A stretch of DNA of 64,000 nucleotides, taken from Flavobacteriales bacterium (GTDB lineage: Bacteria > Bacteroidota > Bacteroidia > UBA10329). Every line of letters starts with the position of its first letter. Position 1 is the stretch's first letter. Location: assembly GCA_020635535.1 (NCBI GenBank), contig JACJZP010000004.1, positions 1-64,000 on the forward strand. Direction: 5' to 3'. Under the pieces are notes generated by a model. That model worked only from the letters and a program-made list of their open reading frames with translations, ran no database searches and was not told the origin of the DNA. A program made the translations under genes and the position numbers. Below are positions 18,060 to 27,476 of the stretch, piece after piece.

Positions 18060-18085
18060 TAAAAAAGCGAGCCCTCGGACCCGCT
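18060..18085 (-). terminator. Rho-independent terminator after nitrate transporter/porin genes
   Basis: On the minus strand a GC-rich stem with arms near 18066-18073 and 18078-18085 (AGCGGGTC paired with the GGGCTCGCT side, two G-T pairs) is followed by a run of six T. It closes the narK-narK-porin operon just after its stop. Confidence 0.8.
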
Positions 18086-18107
18086 CTTCCTTACCATCAT
18101 CTAATCG

Positions 18108-19508
18108 TTAACCTTCCTTCTTCTCTTCCAATTTTTTCATGAAGTTGTCGCTGTTGAACAGCTTGGGTTTATAGGTGATCATGAGAAATCCCCAGTTGGA
18201 AACCGCATTTCGGTCTCCACCTTTCAGTGCTTCCATGGTACTGGTACCGAACATGTTGCTGTAACCCGCCAGTAGACTTACCTCCTCATTGAATTTATAG
18301 CCTGTAAGAATATCAAGCTCCGCTCCCAACCCCGAGCTCATGGCCGTCCCTAGATTATTCGGATCATTCACTTTGCCAGCGGCAAGGAAATAATGAGCTG
18401 TCGCTCCTATAAAGAACCCTTTGTGCGTAAACTTCACGCCAAAAAACGGGTCGTGCAACCCCACACTCCCAATGTGGTTACCCACATAGAAGTAATCCAT
18501 CAGCCCATTGAATTTGTGATTTGTGCCAAAGAATGGGTTGAATGCTTCATCATTGGCACTTGGATTGATCTGACTGTTACCACTTTGATATTCGTAACCC
18601 GCATCTAACGTAATTGGACCGAGCTTGCCCATAAGATCTACACGGGCAAGCATTGCGTTGTAACTGGTACGGTCAATGTCGAATTCGCCAGAGGTGGATG
18701 TACCCGTACTATCTACCTTGAACTTTCCATTATGACCGAACTGATAAAAGAACTGCGCAACCGCTTGAAACTTCTCCCCACCATATCCTGCACGTAATCC
18801 TGTAGTTTGACTGAAGTACGTGGCCTTCTCTGCATATTTAATGAACGAGGTGACCGTGTCTGTTCCCAAGAAAGCAATGCTATCATTGGCATTCACTTGC
18901 AATCCTTGGTTTAGGAAAAGAATGCTCGCATGGAACTTGCCGAACTTACGATTTGCCCAAAGCAATTGAATGGTCTTATAGTTACGAGGTGTTGTGTAAA
19001 GCGTTCCAACCAGGTTGGCTCCCGTCTGGTTATAGGCTCCGGCCAACCAGACCTGGGTCTTATCATCTGGCTTGAAACGCAGCACTGCCGCATCATGAGA
19101 CCGTGCTTGTTGTGCCCAGCCCACGTTACCAAAAAGCCTGTGATCTTCGATGATGATCTCCTGTCGACCAATTTTTACATCTACCCACTTGGCCAATTTG
19201 CCCACTGCGTAGGCCTGATGCAACCAAGGAGCCACGCTTGAACCGGTATTAAGCTGAGGATCGGAACCCCAAATGCGCACATCTTGCAACGAGACGTATA
19301 GTTCCATGAACTTGGAATTGTAAGCGAAATTCAAGCGGGTTCTTTGGCTGATGCTAAAGCCAACCTCCTGCTTTTTGGAGGCCAATGCTTTAAAGCCGTG
19401 GTACACCTCACCACGCGGACGCAACTCGGCATCTATGGTAAACTGTGCCCAAACCGACTGTGAGAGAAAAAAGATACTTGCAAAAACTATCAGGACTGAC
19501 TTTTTCAT
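18108..19508 (-). CDS. Outer-membrane porin, alginate-export family-like
   Basis: 466 aa with a signal peptide (MKKSVLIVFASIFFLSQSVWA, cut after AQ) and alternating strands typical of an outer-membrane beta-barrel. RPRGEVYHGF, SQRTRLNFAY and the IKIGRQEI-like strand (VDVKIGRQEII) are marks of the alginate_exp/AlgE-like porin family. It is the third gene after two nitrate/nitrite transporters, 64 bp behind the second and before a terminator. It therefore more likely passes nitrate, nitrite or another small anion than alginate (inference from context). Confidence 0.75.
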   Translation of the reverse strand: MKKSVLIVFASIFFLSQSVWAQFTIDAELRPRGEVYHGFKALASKKQEVGFSISQRTRLNFAYNSKFMELYVSLQDVRIWGSDPQLNTGSSVAPWLHQAYAVGKLAKWVDVKIGRQEIIIEDHRLFGNVGWAQQARSHDAAVLRFKPDDKTQVWLAGAYNQTGANLVGTLYTTPRNYKTIQLLWANRKFGKFHASILFLNQGLQVNANDSIAFLGTDTVTSFIKYAEKATYFSQTTGLRAGYGGEKFQAVAQFFYQFGHNGKFKVDSTGTSTSGEFDIDRTSYNAMLARVDLMGKLGPITLDAGYEYQSGNSQINPSANDEAFNPFFGTNHKFNGLMDYFYVGNHIGSVGLHDPFFGVKFTHKGFFIGATAHYFLAAGKVNDPNNLGTAMSSGLGAELDILTGYKFNEEVSLLAGYSNMFGTSTMEALKGGDRNAVSNWGFLMITYKPKLFNSDNFMKKLEEKKEG

Positions 19509-19572
19509 GATCTATTGTTTTTGGCCATTAGGCCTTGATTTCATGTGTTCAGAAGGATGGCTTTAGGCTCTT

Positions 19573-21132
19573 TTAAGGATTATCGAATTCGCGCTTTGGA
19601 CCTTGGTAATACCACCAGTTAAGAACTAGGCAGATAACATAGTAAAGTGCAAATCCGTACAGTGCATACTCGGGATGGCCAGCCTTGATCTGCTCTCCAA
19701 AAACCTTTGGAATAATGAATGCTCCATAGGCCGCAATGGCTGCGGTCCACCCTAAAACAGGCCCTGCTTTCTCCTTGCTGAATATGTAAGGTATGCTCCT
19801 AAAAGTAGAACCGTTTCCAATGCCCGTAGCCAAGAAGAGTATCATGAAACATCCGAAGAATGGCCACCAGTAGTCCAATGGGTTGTCTGCAACCCGTGCT
19901 TGAATGACGAAATAGGCTACGGCCAACGCAGCTCCGATCTGCATGAGCGTGCTTACCATGGTCACTTTCGCCCCACTATTGATCTTATCTGAGATTATTC
20001 CGCCAACAGGACGGATCAGTGCACCAACTGCTGGACCGAGGAACACCCAAAGCCGATAATTGGCTTCCGGAAAAATATCTTGGCAAAGCTTTGGGAATGC
20101 AGCCGAATACCCAATGAACGAACCGAAGGTCATGGTATAGATGACCGTCATAATCCAGTTGTGCTTGTCGCTAAGAATGGAAAATTGCTTGTTCAGGTTA
20201 GCCTTGATGGCAGATGGTGTGGCGTACTTCATCAGCACCACGGCAAGGATGATCACAATGGGGAGCACAATCCACATGTTCACCTTCACTCCAACCAAGA
20301 GAAATGCACCAACGGCAGCCGCAACTAATCCCAGCCCGACCATGATCAACGTGTTAGTTACTCCTTTGGTGGTCGATGGCAATTCTGGCGTTCCTGTAAT
20401 TACGTTGTTCATACCGAAGAACGCGGCCAATGAGGAGATAGCCAACAACGGCACCCACACCCAACCTGCATTCTGAATACCAGCAAACTCAACGCCTTTG
20501 ACAACACCGGTTCCCACTGCACCGAAAAACACAATCGGAACAACCAACGGAATGAGTTTCTGCATGGTGGCCACACCTAGGTTTCCGATACCCGCATTCA
20601 TTCCTAAGGCATAACCCTGCATCTTTTTCGGGTAGAAATAGCTGATGTTGTTCATGGATGAGGAGAAGTTTCCTCCCCCAAAACCAGACAGCAGTGCCAT
20701 CACCGCAAAGAACTCGTATGACGTATTGATGTTGCCAAGGCCAATACCAGCACCTACTGCTGGAATAATTAGCAACATGGTTGAAACGAAAATCACATTA
20801 CGTCCACCGCCAAGTGCAATAAGGAATGAGTTGGGTAAACGAAGCGTAGCACCTGCCAGTCCTGCTATTGCAGGCAGTGTATAATACATGGCATTGATGT
20901 TGGCCAGTGCCTTCTCATACTCAGACGTTCCCTCCGTCAAACCCTCCAACAATCCGAAGGTGAACCCGAAGTCTTTCATATAGGTTACCAACATTCCCCA
21001 CATGATCCACACCGCAAAAGCAAGTAGCAGTGCCGGGATGGAAATCCAAAGGTTTTTATTGGCAATTTTCTTTCCTGTGGTGTTCCAGAACTTATCGTCC
21101 TCTACATCCCACTTTTCGATATTGACTGACAT
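19573..21132 (-). CDS. narK: NarK-family nitrate/nitrite transporter (second copy)
   Basis: 519-aa major facilitator protein with about 12-14 helices. It has two glycine-rich nitrate signatures: GGGNFSSSMNNISYFYPKK in helix five and a later segment with GNGSTFRSIPYIF in helix eleven. A roughly 45-residue loop after helix one and a central extra helix pair set it apart from its neighbour. Second gene in the operon, 21 bp after the other transporter. In denitrifiers two NarK types often occur together, one a nitrate/proton symporter and the other a nitrate/nitrite antiporter; I cannot assign which is which with certainty. Confidence 0.88.
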   Translation of the reverse strand: MSVNIEKWDVEDDKFWNTTGKKIANKNLWISIPALLLAFAVWIMWGMLVTYMKDFGFTFGLLEGLTEGTSEYEKALANINAMYYTLPAIAGLAGATLRLPNSFLIALGGGRNVIFVSTMLLIIPAVGAGIGLGNINTSYEFFAVMALLSGFGGGNFSSSMNNISYFYPKKMQGYALGMNAGIGNLGVATMQKLIPLVVPIVFFGAVGTGVVKGVEFAGIQNAGWVWVPLLAISSLAAFFGMNNVITGTPELPSTTKGVTNTLIMVGLGLVAAAVGAFLLVGVKVNMWIVLPIVIILAVVLMKYATPSAIKANLNKQFSILSDKHNWIMTVIYTMTFGSFIGYSAAFPKLCQDIFPEANYRLWVFLGPAVGALIRPVGGIISDKINSGAKVTMVSTLMQIGAALAVAYFVIQARVADNPLDYWWPFFGCFMILFLATGIGNGSTFRSIPYIFSKEKAGPVLGWTAAIAAYGAFIIPKVFGEQIKAGHPEYALYGFALYYVICLVLNWWYYQGPKREFDNP

Positions 21133-21153
21133 GATATATTCTTTGTTTGGATG

Positions 21154-22704
21154 TTAATACTCGTCCTTGTATGCTGCTTCCGGCTCTTTCAGGAAAAAGA
21201 GACAGTAGAGGAAACTCAATCCAGCTCCAGCAGAAATCACATAGAAGAAGGTTTTATCATCAACCAGAGAATAAAGCACCAGATAACAGACCGCACCAAC
21301 GTTTCCATAAGCTCCAGACATACCGGCTATCTGTCCGGTCATACCCCGCTTGATCATAGGAATAATGGCAAATGTGGCACCCTCAGCCCCCTGAACAAAC
21401 ATCGAGCAAAGAATAGTGATGACCACAGCCACGACAAGCCACCACATTCCTTCGAACATCGGTTCCAAGGTCTGGACACCATCTACAACAGGTCCGTATT
21501 TTGGTATCAGCGACATGGCAAAGAAACCTATGGTAATGCCCAACATATACATGAGCATGGTGCGTTTACGGTTGGCCATCATATCTGACAGGTAACCCCC
21601 CAGTGGCCGGGCAATGAGGTTTACGAAGGCAAAGGATGCCGCAACCATTCCTGCCATTGTCGGGGTCATAATAGCTCCGCCATCAGCATCCGCAAGACCT
21701 CTAAAAACGGTCTCAAAGAACATTGGCAACATGGAAACTACCGCCAGCTCTGCACCGAAATTTGCGAAGTAGGTACTATTAAGTGCAGCCACACTACTCC
21801 ACGAGTATTTCTTGTCTTCAGGGTACCCTTTCTTAAGATCCGGAATATTTACTTGAAGTAATTTGTAAACATGAGCAATGTAAATTAATCCAAGTACTCC
21901 ATACAGGCCATATTCGATCGTTGAGGAAATAAGTGGTGCAGCATCTAACTGAATTTTAGCGATACGCCAAACCAGAACACCCATAGCTCCAACCAAGGGG
22001 AATGACCACACAATATACTGGGCAAGATCGAAATATGAGGTCACCTTCATAGGTTCGGCCTTCTCCGCAAACTTGATTTCTTTCCCTGGTGGATGATCCG
22101 TTACCAAGAAGTAATACATGATTCCGTAGATGAAACTGACCCCACCATTAAACGCCAATGCATAACGCCAGCCTTCACCATTCAATCCAAGCCAATCATC
22201 AAAAACATTGATGGCTATCCAAGGCAGGGTCATGGCTGCGGCTGCAGAACCAAAGTTTCCCCATCCGGCATAAAAGCCTTCGGCACGTCCTATCATACTC
22301 TTAGGGAACCAAATGGCTGTCATTTTAATACCGATCACGAAACCAGCCCCAATTGTCCCCAACACTAATCGTGAGACCAATAATTGCATGAATGAGTTCC
22401 CAAAAGCAAATACGAATGCGGGAATGGCCATGATTACCATCAACCCCGAGAACACGATGCGTGGACCGTATCTGTCAATCAATGCCCCGACCACTATCCG
22501 CCCAGGAATTGTCAACGCCACATTACAAATTGCTAGGATTTTAATGTGTTCCTTGGTTAGCCACGAGATACTGTCCAACATGGTTGTGGCCAATGGTGCC
22601 ATGTTAAACCAAACATAAAACGTAATAAAAAACGCTATCCACGTATAGTGTAGCGTTTTGATTTTGGGATCCTTAAAATCGAGCAGATTGAATTTATCCT
22701 CCAT
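21154..22704 (-). CDS. narK: NarK-family nitrate/nitrite transporter (first copy)
   Basis: 516-aa major facilitator protein with 12 or more helices. PGRIVVGALIDRYGPR is the loop 2-3 motif of the superfamily, and GFYAGWGNFGSAAAA with the later GMSGAYGNVGAVCY are the two nitrate-signature helices. First gene of a three-gene operon (transporter, transporter, porin). A perfect Crp/Fnr-type site lies 96 bp upstream, shared with a divergent hemerythrin gene. Uptake of nitrate or exchange for nitrite across the inner membrane during anaerobic growth is the expected role. Confidence 0.9.
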   Translation of the reverse strand: MEDKFNLLDFKDPKIKTLHYTWIAFFITFYVWFNMAPLATTMLDSISWLTKEHIKILAICNVALTIPGRIVVGALIDRYGPRIVFSGLMVIMAIPAFVFAFGNSFMQLLVSRLVLGTIGAGFVIGIKMTAIWFPKSMIGRAEGFYAGWGNFGSAAAAMTLPWIAINVFDDWLGLNGEGWRYALAFNGGVSFIYGIMYYFLVTDHPPGKEIKFAEKAEPMKVTSYFDLAQYIVWSFPLVGAMGVLVWRIAKIQLDAAPLISSTIEYGLYGVLGLIYIAHVYKLLQVNIPDLKKGYPEDKKYSWSSVAALNSTYFANFGAELAVVSMLPMFFETVFRGLADADGGAIMTPTMAGMVAASFAFVNLIARPLGGYLSDMMANRKRTMLMYMLGITIGFFAMSLIPKYGPVVDGVQTLEPMFEGMWWLVVAVVITILCSMFVQGAEGATFAIIPMIKRGMTGQIAGMSGAYGNVGAVCYLVLYSLVDDKTFFYVISAGAGLSFLYCLFFLKEPEAAYKDEY

Positions 22705-22793
22705 GACTAAGAGAGTTGGTTTGACTGACCTTATCTGCTGTCGAATGTAGAAGTGGCCTCATACCCTCTGGGTGATTTGATGCATTTTATTTT

Positions 22794-22807
22794 ATGATAT
22801 ACATCAT
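22794..22807. promoter_or_regulatory. Crp/Fnr-type palindrome, narK operon / hemerythrin
   Basis: ATGATATACATCAT, both half-sites exact, in the 150-bp divergent gap. The centre is 54 bp from the plus-strand hemerythrin start and 96 bp from narK. The 54-bp spacing equals that at the MbnP and 17.98-kb hemerythrin genes. Confidence 0.85.
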
Positions 22808-22854
22808 ATTATGTTTTTATTGTGATAGTCAACTTTAGGTGATAATTACGGCTT

Positions 22855-23415
22855 ATGCCATCTATCTATTCTCTTCAGTATATGAGTAAAACGTCCATCA
22901 TAGAGAAGTGTAAAAAGGCCAAACTGGACTACCACAAGAAGATTCGCACTCAGTTGATGCAGATAGAAGCCTACCTTGCTGAGTTGGCCGAAAAGGAATC
23001 GACCAATGGAGATGCTTGGGCCATATTACTTAAAAAGTTTCAGTCGATCGGAGATGCCCTTTCAATGCATATGGGAAAGGAAGAGGCCTTGGTCATTCAC
23101 TATATTGAACAATTGGATCTGGCCAGAAGAGAAGGAACTGAAATACCCACGACCAAATTCCCAAACCTGAATGTTCCGTTAGAGTTTATTAAGATTGAAC
23201 ATGAAGAAATACTGAACAAACTGATTGACTTTCAGTCTGCCACGCTAAATCTGAGACGTTCAGGGTCGGAGTCAGCCAATAAAGCACTATCGAATAAGGT
23301 GCTTCTTGCAATACAACAATTCCAAACGCACATTTCCTTGGCCATGGACTTTGAAACCCAAGAGCTCTTCAAAGAGGCCATCAACTTAGAAAATGATCTA
23401 AATGATACGCATTGA
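22855..23415 (+). CDS. Hemerythrin-like four-helix protein
   Basis: 186 aa, all helical. Possible diiron ligands are in SMHMGKEEALVIHYIEQL, IKIEHEEILNKLIDF and FQTHISLAMDFETQELF, the spacing seen in the hemerythrin half of Ric/ScdA repair proteins. An internal start at 22882 (MSKTSII) is possible, but 22855 keeps the usual distance to the Crp/Fnr-type site. Divergent from narK. Likely role in NO binding or iron-centre repair, as for the other hemerythrin-fold proteins here. Confidence 0.7.
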   Translation: MPSIYSLQYMSKTSIIEKCKKAKLDYHKKIRTQLMQIEAYLAELAEKESTNGDAWAILLKKFQSIGDALSMHMGKEEALVIHYIEQLDLARREGTEIPTTKFPNLNVPLEFIKIEHEEILNKLIDFQSATLNLRRSGSESANKALSNKVLLAIQQFQTHISLAMDFETQELFKEAINLENDLNDTH

Positions 23416-23416
23416 A

Positions 23417-23881
23417 ATGACACTACCCACAACCGAAGATCTTGCCAATAGTGAAATGGTTCAACAGACCTTTGCATACTGGTTCTCGGATCATGAACAT
23501 GTTCGTTCTCCATTCCCGTTCTACATCCAAGAAGATGTAAAAGGAAAGAGTATTGAGGCGTTTGTCGAATGGATCGGCAAGCTGAACGAGAAGGCCAAAG
23601 AAGAGATCAACGAAGAAATTGCGCACGAGAAGTTCGAGGAAATTCTATTCCAACAGGGTAGCGCATTGGTCAAGACCGATGATGAGATCCTGACGCTACG
23701 TTTTCCCTTTTTGCCACGTGCTGGCGATAAGATCGATGGCGATGGAATTGATGATCGATCTGGCGAGAACATCATCCAAAAGCGCTACCTGATCAAGGAA
23801 AGAAAGGACGAATTCATGGAAGTCTCTGTCAAGAACACGGCCTCAGGCAAGGTGTGGGAAACCCGTTTCGAGCTTCCTTAA
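23417..23881 (+). CDS. Conserved-looking hypothetical protein
   Basis: About 154 aa with no signal peptide or membrane helix and no family I recognise. An acidic helical first half (about residues 45-80, with GKLNEKAKEEINEEIAHEKFE) is followed by a beta-rich second half (LTLRFPFLPRAGDKID, then KRYLIKERKDEFMEVSVKN). Its ATG comes 1 bp after the hemerythrin stop (a start at 23402 is also open), so the two are co-transcribed from the Crp/Fnr-type promoter. The end overlaps a convergent membrane-protein gene by 4 bp. Confidence 0.65.
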   Translation: MTLPTTEDLANSEMVQQTFAYWFSDHEHVRSPFPFYIQEDVKGKSIEAFVEWIGKLNEKAKEEINEEIAHEKFEEILFQQGSALVKTDDEILTLRFPFLPRAGDKIDGDGIDDRSGENIIQKRYLIKERKDEFMEVSVKNTASGKVWETRFELP

Positions 23882-24939
23882 TTCAGCTTCTTCTTTCGTA
23901 GCAATTTGGTAACCATGATGATGGCCATGGTGGCGAACATCACCAGAATGGTTACCCCATTGATACCGCCTAACCATTGGCGCAATTCACTGTTTTCCAG
24001 GAGAGTGAGAAGCGTTCGCCCTATCAGCGTAAGTTGAAAAACAGGCCAAAAGAACCATAAAATGCGATGATAAGGACGTTCGGTGGTTTTAAGGATGGCT
24101 GGAAAGATGATGGGGGCATGGGCCCATATCATGGAAAAGGCAAATCCGAGAAAAAAGGTGTGCAGATACAGGTCGTAGAAGTAGATGTGCGATGGAATAA
24201 AAAGCAGCACCAAGCCATTCAACAGAAGCCAACCATAGCCGACTAAAAGCCCAGTTGCTACATATCGGTGAAATCCTTCTTTCCTGACACCGATACGTGC
24301 CATATCGAACCGCATGAGCCAAACCGAGGTGCCTATTGTGGCAACTCCGATCATGACCTTTCCATACATTCCGTGGAATGGCAGTGCCACCCCTATAATG
24401 AGTAATGAAACCAGTAACCAGAGTAGTCCTTTTGCCCATTTGGGAATGTTGAGATAACGGGTCAGTTCCAGCCGTTCTCCAACAATGGTGAGAAAAATGA
24501 ATGCGATCCACCACGTGGAAGCCGCAGCAATAAGCCCTGTTTTCAGTACCAGCAGATTACCTATAAGCCAGCAGGTGGCCCCGGCCAACAGCAGATACCA
24601 GTAGGCATCTTTGTGTTTGGCCATTTGGATGATGTACAAGGTCAATAAGCCGATGTTGCCCGCCATTAACGCAGCAAGGCCGATTTCCTTCTGACCGCTC
24701 AAGAAGAAAAACACCGAAAAGGCCGAAACAATTGGGAATGCACGCCACCATTTGGACGGCATGGAAACCGTCCGCTCCAACGTGATCAAAGTTCCGAGGA
24801 AGCTTCCCGTCATCAACAATCCATGCAGGTAACCGGAAGATGGCAGATCGATGTGCCAACCCAATCTTATCCAACCACCCATAATGCCAATGATCAGCCC
24901 CAATAGAACAAACGGAAGTGGCAATAGACGGAGTTTCAT
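23878..24939 (-). CDS. Polytopic membrane protein, NnrS-like, His-rich
   Basis: 353 aa with about ten membrane helices. Histidines sit inside helices at YLHGLLMTGSF, ALPFHGMYG and YLHTFFLGFAFSMIWAHAPIIFPAI. The last of these resembles the heme-protein NnrS and related membrane proteins found beside NO-response genes. Starts within a 4-bp overlap of the preceding His-rich membrane gene, so the two likely form a complex. A role in NO stress or heme/copper handling is inferred from context with Ric and the NsrR-like regulator; it is not shown by sequence alone. Confidence 0.6.
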   Translation of the reverse strand: MKLRLLPLPFVLLGLIIGIMGGWIRLGWHIDLPSSGYLHGLLMTGSFLGTLITLERTVSMPSKWWRAFPIVSAFSVFFFLSGQKEIGLAALMAGNIGLLTLYIIQMAKHKDAYWYLLLAGATCWLIGNLLVLKTGLIAAASTWWIAFIFLTIVGERLELTRYLNIPKWAKGLLWLLVSLLIIGVALPFHGMYGKVMIGVATIGTSVWLMRFDMARIGVRKEGFHRYVATGLLVGYGWLLLNGLVLLFIPSHIYFYDLYLHTFFLGFAFSMIWAHAPIIFPAILKTTERPYHRILWFFWPVFQLTLIGRTLLTLLENSELRQWLGGINGVTILVMFATMAIIMVTKLLRKKKLN

Positions 24940-26168
24940 ACCTGACCAAATTTTAGTTTTGAAGCTACGCTAATAAACAAGGCAACGACCGAAGCAAAAA
25001 GCACTACACTACCCAGTAGAAGCACTTCATGGTAATGGTAGAAAACGGAAGTCTCTGTCCATATTGAAAATGCTTGGACAAACAGGGCAATTTCAGTTAC
25101 CACAATACCAATAAGCAGCCCGATCAATCCCCTCTTCAAATAGTTTGTCCTAATTGGGAACACTCTGATACCGGTCAACGAACCGATGATAAAAAAAGAA
25201 GCAGCACTGAGTAGCAACAGGTGTATGAAACCGACTACCATTGGTCTGATAAGAACCGGTGCAATTGCTATTGATGGCCAACTCAATGCAGCTTGACCGA
25301 TCGCTTTCACAAGTAAGGAAACGACCACAGCCCATACTGCAATTTTTATCACGAAGGAACTATTACCAATGGAATGCTTGAATTTGTTGAGAGCTGTGAA
25401 AAGGATCAGTACAGCCAGCAATTGAGCGGTTGCCCCAACCGTGTTAAGCGGCAGCAAAAACTCCCAACCAAGGAATTGAGCGATAGGCAACGCAATCATT
25501 CCAAAACAGGCAAACAGCAACAAAGAATAAAACCAAGAGAAGGTCTTTGGCGAAAGAATGTCACTTCCTGAAACATGCATTCGCTGGAAGAAAATGGCCA
25601 GCAGCGCAAAGAAGAACCATCCCTGGAATTGGAAGTGAAGAAAGAACTGAATACACAAATTGTAAAGATCGCTGAAACGCCCCGCGAATACAGTTGCAGG
25701 GCCAATGGAATAAACACCGAGCGTGGAGAACATCATCAGCACAATGGCCGTTTTCAGCAACAGTTTCGATTGTCGTTCAGCATTCACGAGCTTTTTCCAA
25801 ATCGCAACCAGAAACGTATAACTGGCGAACAGATGTATGGCTGAAAACGTAATGGACACCGCTCCATAACCCTGAAATGGGAAGCTGCAGACCATTCCAA
25901 CCACGGCAAACTGCAATATCCAGAACAACCAGCGAAACAGTCTTCCATTACGTTCATTCTCCCGTAGGAACGTATGCAATACAAGGCCAAAAATGGCCAT
26001 ATACAACCAGCCCATCATGGCGGCATGGCTGTGTGCGTGTGTTACATGACGGAAATTGAGCCACGGCATTTCTACAAATGGAGCGCAACGCAGTACCAAC
26101 CCAAGCAAGGCCGCCACACCAAAATTGGCAAAAGCCGCCACTATCCATTTCCGTTCTGTCATCATCAC
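24936..26168 (-). CDS. Polytopic membrane protein, divergent heme-copper-oxidase-like
   Basis: 410 aa with about 12 membrane helices. Four in-membrane histidine clusters stand out: HVTHAHSHAAMMGWLYM in helix two, FFLHFQFQGWFFFA mid-protein, GFIHLLLLSAASFF, and FYHYHEVLLL near the end. The first and last are reminiscent of low-spin heme ligands in subunit I of cbb3/NO-reductase-type enzymes, and GW after the histidine fits too. The paired CuB histidines are not visible, so catalysis like an oxidase is doubtful. Begins with three ATG codons. It overlaps the next membrane gene by 4 bp. Confidence 0.6.
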   Translation of the reverse strand: MMMTERKWIVAAFANFGVAALLGLVLRCAPFVEMPWLNFRHVTHAHSHAAMMGWLYMAIFGLVLHTFLRENERNGRLFRWLFWILQFAVVGMVCSFPFQGYGAVSITFSAIHLFASYTFLVAIWKKLVNAERQSKLLLKTAIVLMMFSTLGVYSIGPATVFAGRFSDLYNLCIQFFLHFQFQGWFFFALLAIFFQRMHVSGSDILSPKTFSWFYSLLLFACFGMIALPIAQFLGWEFLLPLNTVGATAQLLAVLILFTALNKFKHSIGNSSFVIKIAVWAVVVSLLVKAIGQAALSWPSIAIAPVLIRPMVVGFIHLLLLSAASFFIIGSLTGIRVFPIRTNYLKRGLIGLLIGIVVTEIALFVQAFSIWTETSVFYHYHEVLLLGSVVLFASVVALFISVASKLKFGQV

Positions 26169-26194
26169 AAATATCCGTTTCCGATCATATAAAA

Positions 26195-26218
26195 GCAGAA
26201 AACGGCCCTAACGGACCG
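26195..26218 (-). terminator. Terminator after ric
   Basis: On the minus strand CGGTCC-GTTA-GGGCCG forms a 6-bp stem followed by TTTTCTGCTTTT. It separates ric from the His-rich membrane pair, whose own promoter would have to lie in the same 80 bp, so partial read-through is possible. Confidence 0.6.
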
Positions 26219-26248
26219 CTTTCAACCAACTTCACTACCACAGGTCAG

Positions 26249-26971
26249 TCAAACCACGGGCTCTCTCTCCAGTTCCAATGCTGCTGGGAACAGTATGTTG
26301 TTCTCCAGGTGTATATGTTGATGTAGGTCATCCTGAAACTCCTTGAGCAGGTGATAGGACACGCGCCAAGTGTTGCAAGCATACTCTGGCGGATTGAAAC
26401 CGTTTGTTAACTCACTCATCGTTTCAAAACGCTCGCCTTCGTCCTCATGCTCGGCTTTCATCATGGAAATAGGATTGTTGACCGTTCCGAATGGCGGCAG
26501 CGGCATCGGTTCACCGGCATCTTTGGCCAACTGCATTTTCTTGATGAAAGGGAAAAGGATCAACTCTTCCTTTTTCATGTGCTGCGCAAGGTTTCCTGCA
26601 CTTTCGTAGAACAAATTCCGTACTTCAATCAAGTATGGATGCCCGTCTCCGTGCACCTTGGCCACTCTATCCAGAAACGGCTTCAACTGTTCGGTAGCCT
26701 CTTCCACATAGCGGTGGTGCTTATCCTCAATGTGGTTGGCCAATCGGTCCAATTTCCATGCGGTGTAATCCACATCGCCATCATCTTTCACCGAAATGGC
26801 CGTTTCAAGATCTGCCAATAACGGTTTTGGGTCAATACCCTTAGTGGCGCAAGCATCCTCAATCGTGCGTCCGCCCTTGCAGCAGAAATCAATCCCGTAT
26901 CTCTTAAAAACAGGAGCTGTGCGGTAATTTTCTGCCACCATCTCCCCTATTGTCATCGTGTCTGTGTTCAT
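26249..26971 (-). CDS. ric: Iron-sulfur cluster repair di-iron protein Ric/ScdA/YtfE
   Basis: 240 aa. The N-terminal ScdA domain has the FKRYGIDFCCKGGRTIEDAC segment with the vicinal cysteines. The C-terminal hemerythrin domain supplies diiron ligands in LANHIEDKHHRYVEE, LAQHMKKEELILFPF, MKAEHEDEGERF and DLHQHIHLENNILFP. The family repairs iron-sulfur clusters damaged by NO or oxidation. It lies 10 bp after an NsrR-like Rrf2 regulator, so it is probably the regulator's main target. Confidence 0.95.
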   Translation of the reverse strand: MNTDTMTIGEMVAENYRTAPVFKRYGIDFCCKGGRTIEDACATKGIDPKPLLADLETAISVKDDGDVDYTAWKLDRLANHIEDKHHRYVEEATEQLKPFLDRVAKVHGDGHPYLIEVRNLFYESAGNLAQHMKKEELILFPFIKKMQLAKDAGEPMPLPPFGTVNNPISMMKAEHEDEGERFETMSELTNGFNPPEYACNTWRVSYHLLKEFQDDLHQHIHLENNILFPAALELEREPVV

Positions 26972-26981
26972 CTCGAATTAT

Positions 26982-27437
26982 TTAGTTCTGTTGTGTTGTT
27001 GAAAGTCTATTCAAATAGGTTCGGCCATCTCCATAATCATCGAGCAGGTCGTTTATGGAAGTGTTCTCCAGCATTTCGCGTAACTGCTCGCGAACCAGCA
27101 TGAACTGCCCGTGCATGGGGCATGGCTTTTTACTGTTGCACGATTTCAGCCCAAGCCCACAACCGCGATAGATCGTGTCGCCATCTATGGCTGCCACCAA
27201 AGTGCTCAGCATGAGCGTTGAAGCCGTGGAAGTATTGAGAGTAAAACCACCCAATGCGCCCTTGACCGAGGTGATTACCTCAGACCTGACCAATTGCTGT
27301 AGAATTTTGGCTGTGAATGCCTCTGGCGAACCGATCTCTTTGGAGATCTGCTTCAGATTTACCCGCTTATCATTGGTGGTATTCCACGCAATGTAAATGG
27401 TTGCCCTGATGCCATATTCGCAAGCTTTTGAGAACAT
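26982..27437 (-). CDS. Rrf2-family regulator, NsrR-like
   Basis: 151 aa. N-terminal winged helix (NLKQISKEIGSPEAFTAKILQQLV, about 27-50) and three cysteines in the cluster-binding loop: Cys93, Cys100, Cys106, followed by His109 (CPMH), matching the Cys/His pattern of IscR and NsrR [2Fe-2S] or [4Fe-4S] sensors. Directly upstream of ric, which makes NO or cluster damage the likely signal. A long perfect inverted repeat lies 40 bp upstream of the start and is a candidate operator. A Crp/Fnr-type site lies next to it. Confidence 0.88.
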   Translation of the reverse strand: MFSKACEYGIRATIYIAWNTTNDKRVNLKQISKEIGSPEAFTAKILQQLVRSEVITSVKGALGGFTLNTSTASTLMLSTLVAAIDGDTIYRGCGLGLKSCNSKKPCPMHGQFMLVREQLREMLENTSINDLLDDYGDGRTYLNRLSTTQQN

Positions 27438-27476
27438 TGTCTGCCTATTACTGACACAAACGTACGGGCAAACATT

